NCBI GenBank assembly: GCA_964584935.1
Contig: CAZPBN010000011.1
Coordinates: 35,396-99,395 of the forward strand
Reading direction: 5' to 3'
DNA length: 64,000 nucleotides
From: CAZPBN01 sp964584935
GTDB lineage: Bacteria; Acidobacteriota; Aminicenantia; Aminicenantales; Aminicenantaceae
Shown in pieces: positions 42,403 through 50,932 of this stretch (its first letter is position 1; every line of letters begins with the position of its first letter). A model generated the notes under the pieces. That model had not been told where the DNA came from. It saw only the letters and a program-made list of their open reading frames with translations, and did no database searches. The translations under genes were made by a program, and so were the position numbers.

Positions 42403-44505
42403 TCACTCTTTTTTGATGTCCTCAATGTACTTTTTCACTTTCTCCTGGTTTGGATTGATTTCCAGGGATTTTTCCCAGGCTTTCAAAGCCTGTTCCTTGT
42501 TTCCAAGTGCAAAATAGCATTCACCGAGAACATTGAGCACCTCAGCAATAGGTCCCTTATGGGAAAGGGCTAACTCATAGTAGGTAATGGCTTCCTGGTA
42601 TTTTTTTGTTTTCTGGAAAGATTTGCCCAGATAGAAGTACAGATTGAAATTGCCTTTTTCAGAATTCACAAAAGGAGTAAGGATTTCGATTATTTGTTCA
42701 TACTGTTTGAGAGTCATGAGGACTTTCGCATAACCCAAAGCATAATCCAGGGAATCTGGATTTTTCTGGTGGGCGTTCGCCAATTCCTGCTGGGCACTCT
42801 GAATGTTGCCCTTGTTCAAGAGCTGAGTACCCAAAAGGAAGGAATAGACAGGATTCTCCGAAGGTGGGTTTGTCTGAGATACCACCCAGATTCCAGGTAG
42901 GGATTTTTGAGAGACAGAAAAGAGCGTTTGTTCCGAAAGAATTTCTATTTTATTATTATCCAGGAGTGTGAATATCAAAGCATATGTTCCAGCAGGAAAC
43001 TTGTCCAGAGAGAACCCTTCAAGAATATTCCGCTTGTTTTCGTATTGGTTAAGCTCTTTGATTTTTGAGAAAAACGGTTCTTCCTCTTTATAAATTGTGG
43101 GATGATAGGGATCTTTGAGTTGGTAAAATGAGAATATAAGCCAGTGATTTTCTTTGCTTAACTGGTCGAATCCATAAACTTGGAAGAAAACAAACAAAGT
43201 ATCTTTTTGAAGAAATTTGTTTTCAGGGGAAGGATACATCTGAAGATTCCCCACTTGGAAAGCTCTCTTTTCCCGGCTGTAAACAGAATTCTTATTGACC
43301 TTTCTGGATAGAATGAGGGGACTCATATGAAGGCGTTCCGCCGTGGGAATAGAAAGGTGCTTTTCCAGGGTGGTAAATTCTTTGGTAACCGTGTTTTCCC
43401 AAAGAAGGTTTAAGATGTATTCTCCTTGAATCAGCGGGAAGGAGTCAAAAAAATGAAAAGATTGATTCTTTACAGCCTTTAGCTCTTCCTTTTGGAGTTC
43501 AATGGGGACATTTCTTTCCCACTGAAAAATGGTTCTTTCTTTTTCATCTGTTATCCGTGCCGTCGCTTTAATGTTGGTGAAGTATTTGTCTTGATATTGA
43601 TCTAACGATAGATTATTGGGAACGATGACATAATTGACAAAAAAGATCCCAGATGGATCTTGAATAACATTTATCTGGGATTGATTGCCTATGTGATGAA
43701 CTGAATAATTGACTTCAACAATGGCTTTATGCTCGATAAATTCATAGGCATAACCATCATCGACTTTTTTGTAAGGATAGGTCTGGACTTCTTTTATGAG
43801 CGATTCGGATGGAAGCCGGAAATGAAATCCTGTCCTTCCGGGAAAATTGGAAACCGAGGCTTCAGCCAGTTCCAGAGAGAAATTTTCTTTCAAATACTTA
43901 TGCGCCTCTTTATCCTGCAGCTCGGCTAAAAAATGTTTTTCTGGCTTTCGCATCATGGTGGCTGTGGGCACCAATTTGCTGGGGCCATCAGATAAAGGAT
44001 TGTAAATTTGGTAACCGCCTGCTCCGTACTGTTTAAAAAAGGTTATGCGAAAAATGGGGACTTGACCAAGGCGGGGATTCCCCTGATAGTACCATATTTC
44101 GGTCGGATAAACCTCCATAGAGTCAAACTTTATAACCTGATCGGGTTTGCCCAACTTGATATACATTCTGCCTCGGTCTGTCCGCCAACCATCTACGGGA
44201 GTTTCTCTCCCAAATGTTTTATTGGCAAATTCAATCCTCCTGTAATGCTCTTCTTTGAACTCGTTTTTTGGTGTTCCCGGAGTTGGATCCCGCTGTTTCC
44301 AGAATTCTTTAATAAACAAATCCCTTTCTCTATCGCTTTCTAAATTTAAAAAGACTTTTTTCTCATTAGGACTGATGATATAGACGACTTCCTCCTCTAA
44401 CCAGTTTGAATGCTTTTCAGGTAATCGATTTTTTGAGGAAGGATAGAGAAATAAAGGGAATATAAAGAAAATCAACATAAAATATGGAATATTTTTTCTG
44501 ATCAT
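42403..44505 (-). CDS. GWxTD-domain protein with C-terminal TPR repeats
   Basis: This is an exported protein (signal peptide about residues 1-22) with the GWxTD domain near the N-terminus: EEEVVYIISPNEKKVFLNL, FWKQRDPTPGTP, and GWRTDRGR (106-112). The domain is found in Acidobacteriota, Bacteroidota and relatives, function unknown. A middle beta-rich part follows (about 200-540). The last about 130 residues form three TPR units (PDSLDYALGYAKVLMTLKQY and following). It is a paralogue of the gene ending at 58260 and shares part-identical blocks with it. Confidence 0.8.
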   Translation of the reverse strand: MIRKNIPYFMLIFFIFPLFLYPSSKNRLPEKHSNWLEEEVVYIISPNEKKVFLNLESDRERDLFIKEFWKQRDPTPGTPKNEFKEEHYRRIEFANKTFGRETPVDGWRTDRGRMYIKLGKPDQVIKFDSMEVYPTEIWYYQGNPRLGQVPIFRITFFKQYGAGGYQIYNPLSDGPSKLVPTATMMRKPEKHFLAELQDKEAHKYLKENFSLELAEASVSNFPGRTGFHFRLPSESLIKEVQTYPYKKVDDGYAYEFIEHKAIVEVNYSVHHIGNQSQINVIQDPSGIFFVNYVIVPNNLSLDQYQDKYFTNIKATARITDEKERTIFQWERNVPIELQKEELKAVKNQSFHFFDSFPLIQGEYILNLLWENTVTKEFTTLEKHLSIPTAERLHMSPLILSRKVNKNSVYSREKRAFQVGNLQMYPSPENKFLQKDTLFVFFQVYGFDQLSKENHWLIFSFYQLKDPYHPTIYKEEEPFFSKIKELNQYENKRNILEGFSLDKFPAGTYALIFTLLDNNKIEILSEQTLFSVSQKSLPGIWVVSQTNPPSENPVYSFLLGTQLLNKGNIQSAQQELANAHQKNPDSLDYALGYAKVLMTLKQYEQIIEILTPFVNSEKGNFNLYFYLGKSFQKTKKYQEAITYYELALSHKGPIAEVLNVLGECYFALGNKEQALKAWEKSLEINPNQEKVKKYIEDIKKE

Positions 44506-44570
44506 TTTTTATATTCTCCTTTGACAATATTTCTTTGAATCAATCGTTTTCTCAAATATAAATAGAAATC

Positions 44571-45719
44571 TTAAAACCTCAATCGAATACCGGTTTGAAG
44601 GGAAAAACCGCTGAAGTCAAAGACAGCTTTTTGAGCATTTTCTTCTAAAGGTTTCCCCTCTTTGAAGACAGCTAAACTGGGATATAATTCCCCGCTTAGA
44701 TAATAAAAGATACCTTCGTTTTTTTGGGGGTTCTGTAAAGGGAAGCTTTCTGAATACACCCATTGCTGGATGCTTCCTTCAAAGTTTGTGATTTTGGCAT
44801 ACCTTCCTTGGCCTTCAATGAAGAAAAAAACTCGGGAATTGAGTTTGATATCAACACCGAGTCCTCCTTGAATGCCGAGACCGGAGGATGTTGCTTTATG
44901 AAGAGTTGTTTGATAGTAGGGATGCTTGGAATTGAGGGTGTAAGAATAATTCACAAGATACAAGGAAGGCCCTGCATTCAGACAGAGGTTGAACGTTTTG
45001 TTTAGAGGGAAAATAAGAAATAATCCCAGCTGTATAGGAATGATGTCTATATCGAGTCTGCTGTCCATATAGCTGAAAAGGCCATCTATTTCATTATGGG
45101 TGAAGGAAACAGTGCTTTTGCTGAAGGAAAAGGAATAACCAGCCCCCACTCCAATTCCCAACTGAGGAGTGAAATGATAAATGATATCTCCTGAAAGTTG
45201 GTGTCCGCTATGGAGAGGGTTGAATTTTTTAGTTTCTTCGTAGCCGAAGGATGAAATATAAACAGAGGTGGAATCAAAAATCCCCTTAGTTCCTTTGCCG
45301 ATGGTTCCGCCGGAAAAATAATTCACTCCCATTGTTAACTTAATATTTAGATTTATTCCTTTGAACGGTTTGGATTCGACTTCCCAGAACTCTGTTGGGG
45401 ATGATTTTTGTTCTTTGAGAACCTCGACTTCACTGGAGTGAATATATCCGATGATTGTGAATTCCAATTCATCGGTTACGACCACCCGAAACCATTCATC
45501 CAATTTTTCATAGGATTTGAAAATCTTTCCTTTTGGAAAAATGGTGGCTACGGGACTTTGAAGGTCTCGTTCCACCCGCACTTTGGATTTTTCAGCAGTT
45601 ACTTTGATTTTCCAATAAGAGGTATTCCTTTCTAGAGCCCCCAGTGGAAGAGAAGAAACATAGACCAAACACAGAATAAATATGGCAGAAGTGATTATGA
45701 ATTTTCTTTTATTTTTCAA
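44571..45719 (-). CDS. Exported SH3-domain / outer-membrane barrel protein
   Basis: An N-terminal signal peptide (about residues 1-27) is followed by a bacterial SH3-like segment (about 35-105: KVRVERDLQSPVATIFPKGKIF, EWFRVVV). The rest is a predicted eight-strand barrel of the small OmpA/Opa type (QLGIGVGAGYSFSF, FNLCLNAGPSLYLVNYSY, VDIKLNSRVFFFIEGQGRY) ending in SLQTGIRLRF, a good outer-membrane C-terminal strand. It follows the GWxTD gene's operon direction, 65 bases upstream of it. The specific role is unknown. Confidence 0.65.
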   Translation of the reverse strand: MKNKRKFIITSAIFILCLVYVSSLPLGALERNTSYWKIKVTAEKSKVRVERDLQSPVATIFPKGKIFKSYEKLDEWFRVVVTDELEFTIIGYIHSSEVEVLKEQKSSPTEFWEVESKPFKGINLNIKLTMGVNYFSGGTIGKGTKGIFDSTSVYISSFGYEETKKFNPLHSGHQLSGDIIYHFTPQLGIGVGAGYSFSFSKSTVSFTHNEIDGLFSYMDSRLDIDIIPIQLGLFLIFPLNKTFNLCLNAGPSLYLVNYSYTLNSKHPYYQTTLHKATSSGLGIQGGLGVDIKLNSRVFFFIEGQGRYAKITNFEGSIQQWVYSESFPLQNPQKNEGIFYYLSGELYPSLAVFKEGKPLEENAQKAVFDFSGFSLQTGIRLRF

Positions 45720-46080
45720 TAATTCTCTCTTTCTCTTTATGCTATCATATTAGCAAAAATTATGCCAAAATTGCTTGGGAAAAAAGCTTCCATCCCAAAT
45801 CATTTTGTTATCCAATCATGACATGTGTTTGAAGAGAGGGACAGTTCATCAGGAATGGAGGGAGTAACTTCCTTGAATAATTTATTGACAGGAAAAGTCT
45901 CTTTTTTATAATAATGTTAAGATTGGAGTTAAAAGGTATATTTATGGATGAAGTGAAAGATGGTAGGAAGGGCTCGAAAATAGATATTTTTTTCTACGGA
46001 TTGTATTGGTTCTTTTCTGGATATGCATTGAACAAAAGCCTGCAAGCGAAAAGGATCTAATGCCCTTAAAGGAGTGTGAT
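45720..46080. other. Intergenic region upstream of the first M1 peptidase
   Basis: This gap lies between divergent genes and holds a consensus promoter (45885-45912), giving a leader of about 160 bases, and an AAAGGAG site at 46068. Upstream is a degenerate repeat GGGACAGTTCATCAGGAAT...AACTTCC resembling that near 39300. Nothing else is seen. Confidence 0.5.
45885..45912 (+). promoter_or_regulatory. Consensus promoter of the M1 peptidase gene
   Basis: TTGACA (45885-45890) and TATAAT (45907-45912) both match consensus exactly, with a 16-bp spacer. Confidence 0.7.
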
Positions 46081-48027
46081 ATGAAAAAAACTTTTCTAAG
46101 CTTTCTGATCTGTTTTGTTCTCATAAGCCTGCCTGGTTTTGCCGAATTGAGTCGGCATATTGTGCACTATAAAATCCAGGCGAAATTGGTTCCTGAGGAA
46201 AAGGCGGTTATCGGAATGGAAACACTGACTTGGCTTAATGATTCCGAATTTCCTGTATCCGAACTACAATTCCATCTCTATTTGAATGCGTTCAAGAACA
46301 ACCGGACAACATTCATGAGAGAAGGAGGGAGGATTCATCGTGGATTTCAACTGGATGAAGATGAATGGGGATACAATGAGGTGAAAAAAATTCGGATAAA
46401 GTACGGTCCTGACCTCACTCCTTTTATGGAATACATCCAGCCGGATGACGGGAATGAAGATGATCAGACTGTTATGAAAGTTCCCCTGCCTGAGCCTGTT
46501 CCTCCTCATGAGAAAATCATGCTTGATATCCAGTTTTATGCCAAATTGCCCAAAGTATACGCTCGGAGCGGATTCAATGATGATTTTTTCATGGTGGCGC
46601 AATGGTTCCCCAAAATCGGAGTCCTGGAGGATGGAGAGTGGAACTGCCATCAATACCATAGAAATTCTGAGTTTTATGCCGATTTTGGTGTGTATGAAGT
46701 CGAAATCACCGTTCCTCAGGAATATATAGTGGGGGCAACAGGAAACTGTATCAAAAAGACTTTCAGTGAAGACGGTTTGAAAACCTGCACCTATTATCAG
46801 GAAGATGTCCATGAATTTGCCTGGACAGCCTGTCCGGATTTTGTCAAATTCAGGGAACCCTATGTTCTGGATAATCCTCCAGTGGAGACAGAGATCATTC
46901 TTCTTATTCACCGAAACCATTTGAATCAAAAAGAAAGATATCTCAAAGCGTTGGAAAACGGAATAGAGTTTTACAGTCAAAATTACGGTGCCTATCCTTA
47001 CTCCACTATCACTCTGGTTGATCCGCCCATCAAAGCGGCCGGGGCAGCAGGAATGGAATATCCCACCCTGTTTACAGCCGGAACATTTTTTTGTTTGCCG
47101 GAGGGATTGCGGTTTACAGAAATGGTGACCATTCATGAGTTTGGTCACGGATTCTGGTATGGAATAGTGGCTTCGAATGAATTCGAAGAAGCATGGCTGG
47201 ATGAAGGAATCAACTCCTATTCAGAGATCAAAGCCATGGACTATTATTACGGGGAAGATTCTTCTATGATTGATTGGATGGGCATAAAAATCAGCGATTT
47301 TGCCCTTCAAAGAGTTCAGTTTATAGCTACTGCAAAGCTGGATCCCATATTGAAAAAAAGTTGGGAATTTTATAGTGGCGGAAGCTATTCCGTAAACTCC
47401 TATTCCAAAGCAGCCATAACTCTGCTCACCCTGGAAAAATATTTGGGAGAAGACGTCATGAAAAAAATCATGCAGACCTATTTTGAACGTTGGAAATTCA
47501 GGCATCCAAAAACACAGGATTTTATGGATATAGCCGAAGAAATCAGTGGTGAGGATTTGGACTGGTTTTTCAGTCAGTTTTTCAAAAGTCCCGGAAAGCT
47601 GGATTATGCTGTGGAAAGCATCCAATCCCTGGAAATCAAAGAGCCCCAGGGAATATTCAACGGGGAGCTGCGGAAGCCTGAAAAGAGGGATAAAAAGGAC
47701 GATAAAAACAAGAAAAAAATGTATAAGAACATCGTATCCGTGATAAGGAGAGGGGAGCTGGTTTTTCCACAGGAGATATTGATCACATTTGAAGATGGAG
47801 AAAAAATACGGGAAAAATGGGATGGAAAGACCAGATGGGAAAAGTTCATTTATTTCAAGCCAAAGAAACTCAAATCCGTCCAGGTAGATCCCGAAAGGAA
47901 AATGCTTCTAGATGTGAACTTTATCAACAATTCTATGCGGCTCAAACCAAAGAAAGCCTTTTCCATTAAGGCTGCTTTGAACGCTATGTTGAGTTTCCAG
48001 AATATTCTATCTTGGATTTCTTTTTGA
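46081..48027 (+). CDS. Exported M1-family metallopeptidase
   Basis: This is a gluzincin aminopeptidase-like protein. The ATG at 46081, six bases after AAAGGAG, opens a signal peptide (KKTFLSFLICFVLISLPGFAE). The zinc motif is HEFGHGFW (352-359) with the third ligand in EAWLDEGINSYSE. Substrate-loop residues AAGAAGMEYPTLF replace GAMEN. A beta-rich N-domain (about 22-240) and a C-terminal region with a Lys/Asp-rich loop flank it. It is followed 15 bases later by a membrane protein gene. It probably degrades peptides in the periplasm. Confidence 0.88.
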   Translation: MKKTFLSFLICFVLISLPGFAELSRHIVHYKIQAKLVPEEKAVIGMETLTWLNDSEFPVSELQFHLYLNAFKNNRTTFMREGGRIHRGFQLDEDEWGYNEVKKIRIKYGPDLTPFMEYIQPDDGNEDDQTVMKVPLPEPVPPHEKIMLDIQFYAKLPKVYARSGFNDDFFMVAQWFPKIGVLEDGEWNCHQYHRNSEFYADFGVYEVEITVPQEYIVGATGNCIKKTFSEDGLKTCTYYQEDVHEFAWTACPDFVKFREPYVLDNPPVETEIILLIHRNHLNQKERYLKALENGIEFYSQNYGAYPYSTITLVDPPIKAAGAAGMEYPTLFTAGTFFCLPEGLRFTEMVTIHEFGHGFWYGIVASNEFEEAWLDEGINSYSEIKAMDYYYGEDSSMIDWMGIKISDFALQRVQFIATAKLDPILKKSWEFYSGGSYSVNSYSKAAITLLTLEKYLGEDVMKKIMQTYFERWKFRHPKTQDFMDIAEEISGEDLDWFFSQFFKSPGKLDYAVESIQSLEIKEPQGIFNGELRKPEKRDKKDDKNKKKMYKNIVSVIRRGELVFPQEILITFEDGEKIREKWDGKTRWEKFIYFKPKKLKSVQVDPERKMLLDVNFINNSMRLKPKKAFSIKAALNAMLSFQNILSWISF

Positions 48028-48042
48028 TATCAGGAGGATGTT

Positions 48043-48930
48043 ATGAAAGTGTTAAAAAGTTATGCAACAGGAATCAAAGACGCCACTATCAAACCAAAAC
48101 TAACCGTTATCTTATGGTTGATTGTATTTTTATTGGCATCAGTCATATATTTTCTTGTTTCAGTCACTGTGAGTGATGCTCTGGCATCCAATCCAGCTTC
48201 TAAGTCCATGATGGAAAAAGTGGATTCCAACCTCCTGTTTGATATCCTTGTTCACTACGGCGATCCCATTCCCCTCATATTTCAGGTCGGTTTTATTTTA
48301 ATGGGAGCCTCTCTTCTTATATCAATTTTTCTTAAAGGAGGGATTCTTCATATTTTGAGGATTTCTCAGGATTCAAAAAAGGAACAAAAAAGCCAACCCC
48401 ATTTTCTTTCCGCTTTCTTTCAGGGCGCAGGGAAATATGTCAGCCGTTTTTTCCGGTTGTGGATTTATTCTATTCTTCTGTGGATAGGTTTTATTCTCAT
48501 CAATATGATTTTGACTCCTTTGGGAAAAATCATAACCGGCGACGGAGGCAGTGAGCGTCTGCTGGTTTATGTTTTTGCTGCGAGGGTTGTTATTGGCATC
48601 TTTCTCGTTTTTCTGATTAAGATGATTCTGGATTATGCCCGGATTAAAATTGTGACTGAAGATTCCCGGAGAGTATTGGGTTCACTGTGGGGAAGTATAA
48701 AATTTGTTTTTTCCAAATTGGGGAAGACCTTAGCCTTATTCTATCTTCTTTTACTGACCGGGATTCTTTTTATTGCGGTTTTCTGGTTCTTGAAATCGCT
48801 GGTTCCCACAAATACCCTTTTAACCATGGCTGCTGCTTTTATCATAGGTCAGGCGATCATATTTATCCGGTGCTGGTCGAGTGTGACATTTCAGGCTGGG
48901 CAACTGGATTTTTATGTCTCTGAAGCCTGA
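48043..48930 (+). CDS. Integral membrane protein of unknown function
   Basis: I do not recognise the family. The 295-residue protein has about six membrane helices (for example LTVILWLIVFLLASVIYFLVSV at about 22-43 and LALFYLLLLTGILFIAVFWFL near 230). The loops are short and polar. A GGAGGATG ribosome site precedes the ATG, and only 15 bases separate it from the M1 peptidase, so the pair is likely cotranscribed. A role linked to that peptidase or its export is possible but unproven. Confidence 0.6.
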   Translation: MKVLKSYATGIKDATIKPKLTVILWLIVFLLASVIYFLVSVTVSDALASNPASKSMMEKVDSNLLFDILVHYGDPIPLIFQVGFILMGASLLISIFLKGGILHILRISQDSKKEQKSQPHFLSAFFQGAGKYVSRFFRLWIYSILLWIGFILINMILTPLGKIITGDGGSERLLVYVFAARVVIGIFLVFLIKMILDYARIKIVTEDSRRVLGSLWGSIKFVFSKLGKTLALFYLLLLTGILFIAVFWFLKSLVPTNTLLTMAAAFIIGQAIIFIRCWSSVTFQAGQLDFYVSEA

Positions 48931-49193
48931 CGATGTTATAATATATCTAATATCGTCTTTGGTCTAACCATAATAAATTTAACATCCTCTGACGTCTCAC
49001 GTCTTACAATATTTCTGATATCATCTTACGTCTGACAATCTTTTTTAAGAAGTGGTCTGTTTGGGGAATGGAACCTACAGAACACAATTTGTGTAGGGAC
49101 TGGTCCACGAACAGTCCGAGAAATAGCAAGAACGTTTGTGGCGCAGAGAGACCCGTTTGGGAACCGGGCCAGGGCCAAACAGAATAGATTTGG

Positions 49194-49216
49194 ATTGCCC
49201 GGTCAAGCCGGGCAAT
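49194..49216. repeat. Dispersed palindromic element (ATTGCCCGG-TCAAG-CCGGGCAAT)
   Basis: It has perfect 9-bp arms with a five-base loop, embedded in TTTGGATTGCCCGGTCAAGC. This unit is familiar from many bacterial genomes, where its reverse complement gives spurious peptides containing ARLDRAIQ. It is much richer in GC than its surroundings. Confidence 0.65.
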
Positions 49217-49307
49217 GACATACGTGTTTTTGAACCCATAAACCTGATCCATTTACCTATTATTATCCAATAAAGAAAAATGAGGGAACTTCAGATTTTT
49301 TTTTACA

Positions 49308-49336
49308 TTGACAGGGATGATTTCATTTGCTACGTT
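49308..49336 (+). promoter_or_regulatory. Promoter of the secreted protein gene
   Basis: TTGACA (49308-49313) and TACGTT (49331-49336) are separated by 17 bp, about 125 bases before the ATG at 49463. Confidence 0.5.
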
Positions 49337-49462
49337 AATAAAATAAGTTAATTTGAAAAAAGAAAATTATTGGAGAATTTTTATTCATAAATAAAAATAA
49401 TATCCTTGGCAATTAAAGGACGTTCCAAAAATATCCCACATGTATTTTTTTAAGGAGGAGAA

Positions 49463-50533
49463 ATGAGTATAAAAAAAATAGTATCCCTTGCCATTTTTAT
49501 AATGATGATTGTCCCTTTATCAAGTCTTGCCAATCAGGAAGAGTCTCAAATATCGGAGACAACCACTATACCTGGAAAGGTAAAGGCAATATTCCAACAA
49601 GGAATGTTGGATAGGGAAATTCGAGGAGACATTCCTTTTGAAGTGATCGAACATCTTTATATGCCCTACCGGGAAGATATGTTTAATATTTTTGCTTTTG
49701 AAGTGAAAAATTCTGATTTGGGTTATAGTTCCTTGGCCCAGTCTCTCTCTGAATTGGAAGGGGAAAAACAGGAAGAAGAATCTGCTCCAGCTCCGCTTCG
49801 GGCCCAAGCGAATATTTTCGTCCAGTTCAATAAAATAACAGATGAGGAAACGGAAAAGAAAGCCACAGAAGTCTATGTGCCGGTTAATGTGAGCATTGAC
49901 AGTGATTCTTATCTTCCTGACAAAAGAGAAACCTATACATTTGGATACCCTCTTTCACCCGGTCAGTACTTGCTATCCATGGCTATAACTTCCAAAGATT
50001 TGGAAAAAATTGGAACGCAGTATGTGGAATTCTCTGTTCCTGATCCGACTTCATACACCGACAAATTAGGAACCAGTTCTATCTTTTTTACAGAAAAAAT
50101 AGAAACCATGCCTTCTCCGGAGACAACGGTTGAAGCTCACAAACAATTCTTCACTTATAATTACATTCATATCACACCCAATTTGAAGCATTCATTGGAT
50201 CCCGGAGAAAACCTGGATGTTTTTTTCTATATTTTCGGAACCCATCCGGATGAAGAAGGAAAATATGATATCGAAATCAAGTACAACATATTGGAAAAAG
50301 AAGAACCCATCATCAGGTATATTGCCCGTTATGATAATCCTTTGATCAGTCAGCCCATTCTGTTGAAGAAAAAAGTGGTGATTCAAACCAAAAAAGAAGG
50401 AAAGATGAAAGAAAGAGAAATTGAAAGGAATCTGGATCCCGGTGATTACACATTGGTCATAGATATAAAAGACAACATATCCGGTAAAACCGTAAAAAAG
50501 ACAGTTGATTTCACCATAGAAAATCAGGAATAA
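49463..50533 (+). CDS. Secreted protein of unknown function
   Basis: I do not recognise the family. A signal peptide (about residues 1-23) is followed by a mainly beta protein with two halves. Both end in phrases like LSPGQYLLSMAI and LDPGDYTLVIDI, typical of Ig-like or transthyretin-like exported domains. Similar phrases occur at the ends of the GWxTD proteins nearby (LEKGKYTLIAEL, FPAGTYALIFTL), suggesting related beta-sandwich parts. AAGGAGGAG precedes the ATG. It sits about 400 bases before the TonB receptor gene. Confidence 0.55.
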   Translation: MSIKKIVSLAIFIMMIVPLSSLANQEESQISETTTIPGKVKAIFQQGMLDREIRGDIPFEVIEHLYMPYREDMFNIFAFEVKNSDLGYSSLAQSLSELEGEKQEEESAPAPLRAQANIFVQFNKITDEETEKKATEVYVPVNVSIDSDSYLPDKRETYTFGYPLSPGQYLLSMAITSKDLEKIGTQYVEFSVPDPTSYTDKLGTSSIFFTEKIETMPSPETTVEAHKQFFTYNYIHITPNLKHSLDPGENLDVFFYIFGTHPDEEGKYDIEIKYNILEKEEPIIRYIARYDNPLISQPILLKKKVVIQTKKEGKMKEREIERNLDPGDYTLVIDIKDNISGKTVKKTVDFTIENQE

Positions 50534-50710
50534 AAAGTCATTATAAGAAAGGCACAAAAGGCAAATTTGAATAATTCATTTTTTTGTATTAAAATTCAAA
50601 TATTTGGATAAAAAGGCACATAAAAGATAAAGGATTTAATTTGTAATTCACTGATATAATTGAGGATAGATTTATTTAGAAGATGGCATAATATTTGCAT
50701 TTATTAAAGC

Positions 50711-50742
50711 AAGAATTGTTTTATGAAAGAATTGTTTTATGA
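50711..50742. repeat. Perfect 16-bp tandem duplication
   Basis: The unit AAGAATTGTTTTATGA occurs twice back to back (50711-50726 and 50727-50742) with no mismatch. It may be a recent slippage event. Confidence 0.85.
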
Positions 50743-50859
50743 AAAATAATGAGAATAAAAAGGAGGTGATCGATAAGGAAAAAAGGAAATACAAAAACAA
50801 AGGCTAGAGAGTGAAATGAAAATTGATTTCATTCTCAGAAAGGATTTTAGGTTTTAAAA

Positions 50860-50885
50860 GTTCAGCATTTCCAAAAATGCTGAAC
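50860..50885 (+). promoter_or_regulatory. Leader hairpin 1
   Basis: It has perfect 11-bp arms GTTCAGCATTT and AAATGCTGAAC around CCAA. It starts three bases after the stop of a mini-ORF (50816-50857). No T-tract follows on the plus strand, so it is not a simple terminator. Confidence 0.6.
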
Positions 50886-50892
50886 GAAAAAA

Positions 50893-50914
50893 ACCCGGTT
50901 GAAATCAACCGGGT
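50893..50914 (+). promoter_or_regulatory. Leader hairpin 2 next to the ribosome site
   Basis: It has perfect 10-bp arms ACCCGGTTGA and TCAACCGGGT around AA. Its base lies three bases before AAGGAGG (50918-50924), where it could affect ribosome access or message stability. Confidence 0.6.
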
Positions 50915-50932
50915 AAAAAGGAGGAAAAAAGT

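Larger units (their letters stand above)
48931..49462. other. Repeat-rich intergenic region
   Basis: This 532-base gap holds no gene I accept. It contains degenerate copies of an ATATC-TCTT-GTCT unit (48950-48968, 49018-49036), GTTTGG...CCAAAC and GGACT...AGTCC inverted repeats between 49080 and 49185, a dispersed palindrome (49194-49216), and a promoter (49308-49336) for the next gene. The mix suggests repeated insertions into a permissive spot. Confidence 0.6.
50534..50932. other. Long structured leader of the TonB receptor gene
   Basis: This gap contains, in order, a 16-bp tandem duplication (50711-50742), a 13-nt Shine-Dalgarno sequence with no start codon near it (50759-50771), a 13-codon mini-ORF (50816-50857), two perfect hairpins (50860-50885 and 50893-50914), and then the true ribosome site (50918-50924). 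Bases 50534-50700 are AT-rich without recognisable features. Confidence 0.6.

Noticed and set aside
46264..47148. Long minus-strand open frame opposite the first M1 peptidase
   Set aside because: It is antisense to a gene with clear motifs, and the peptide has no recognisable features.
49004..49252. Open frame of 82 codons on the minus strand
   Set aside because: It reads through the dispersed palindrome (ARLDRAIQ-type spurious peptide) and other inverted repeats, and has no ribosome site or protein-like composition.
50759..50771. Antisense remnant of a 16S rRNA 3' end
   Set aside because: Only the 13 bases complementary to the anti-Shine-Dalgarno match; the bases after GATC do not continue into 16S sequence.
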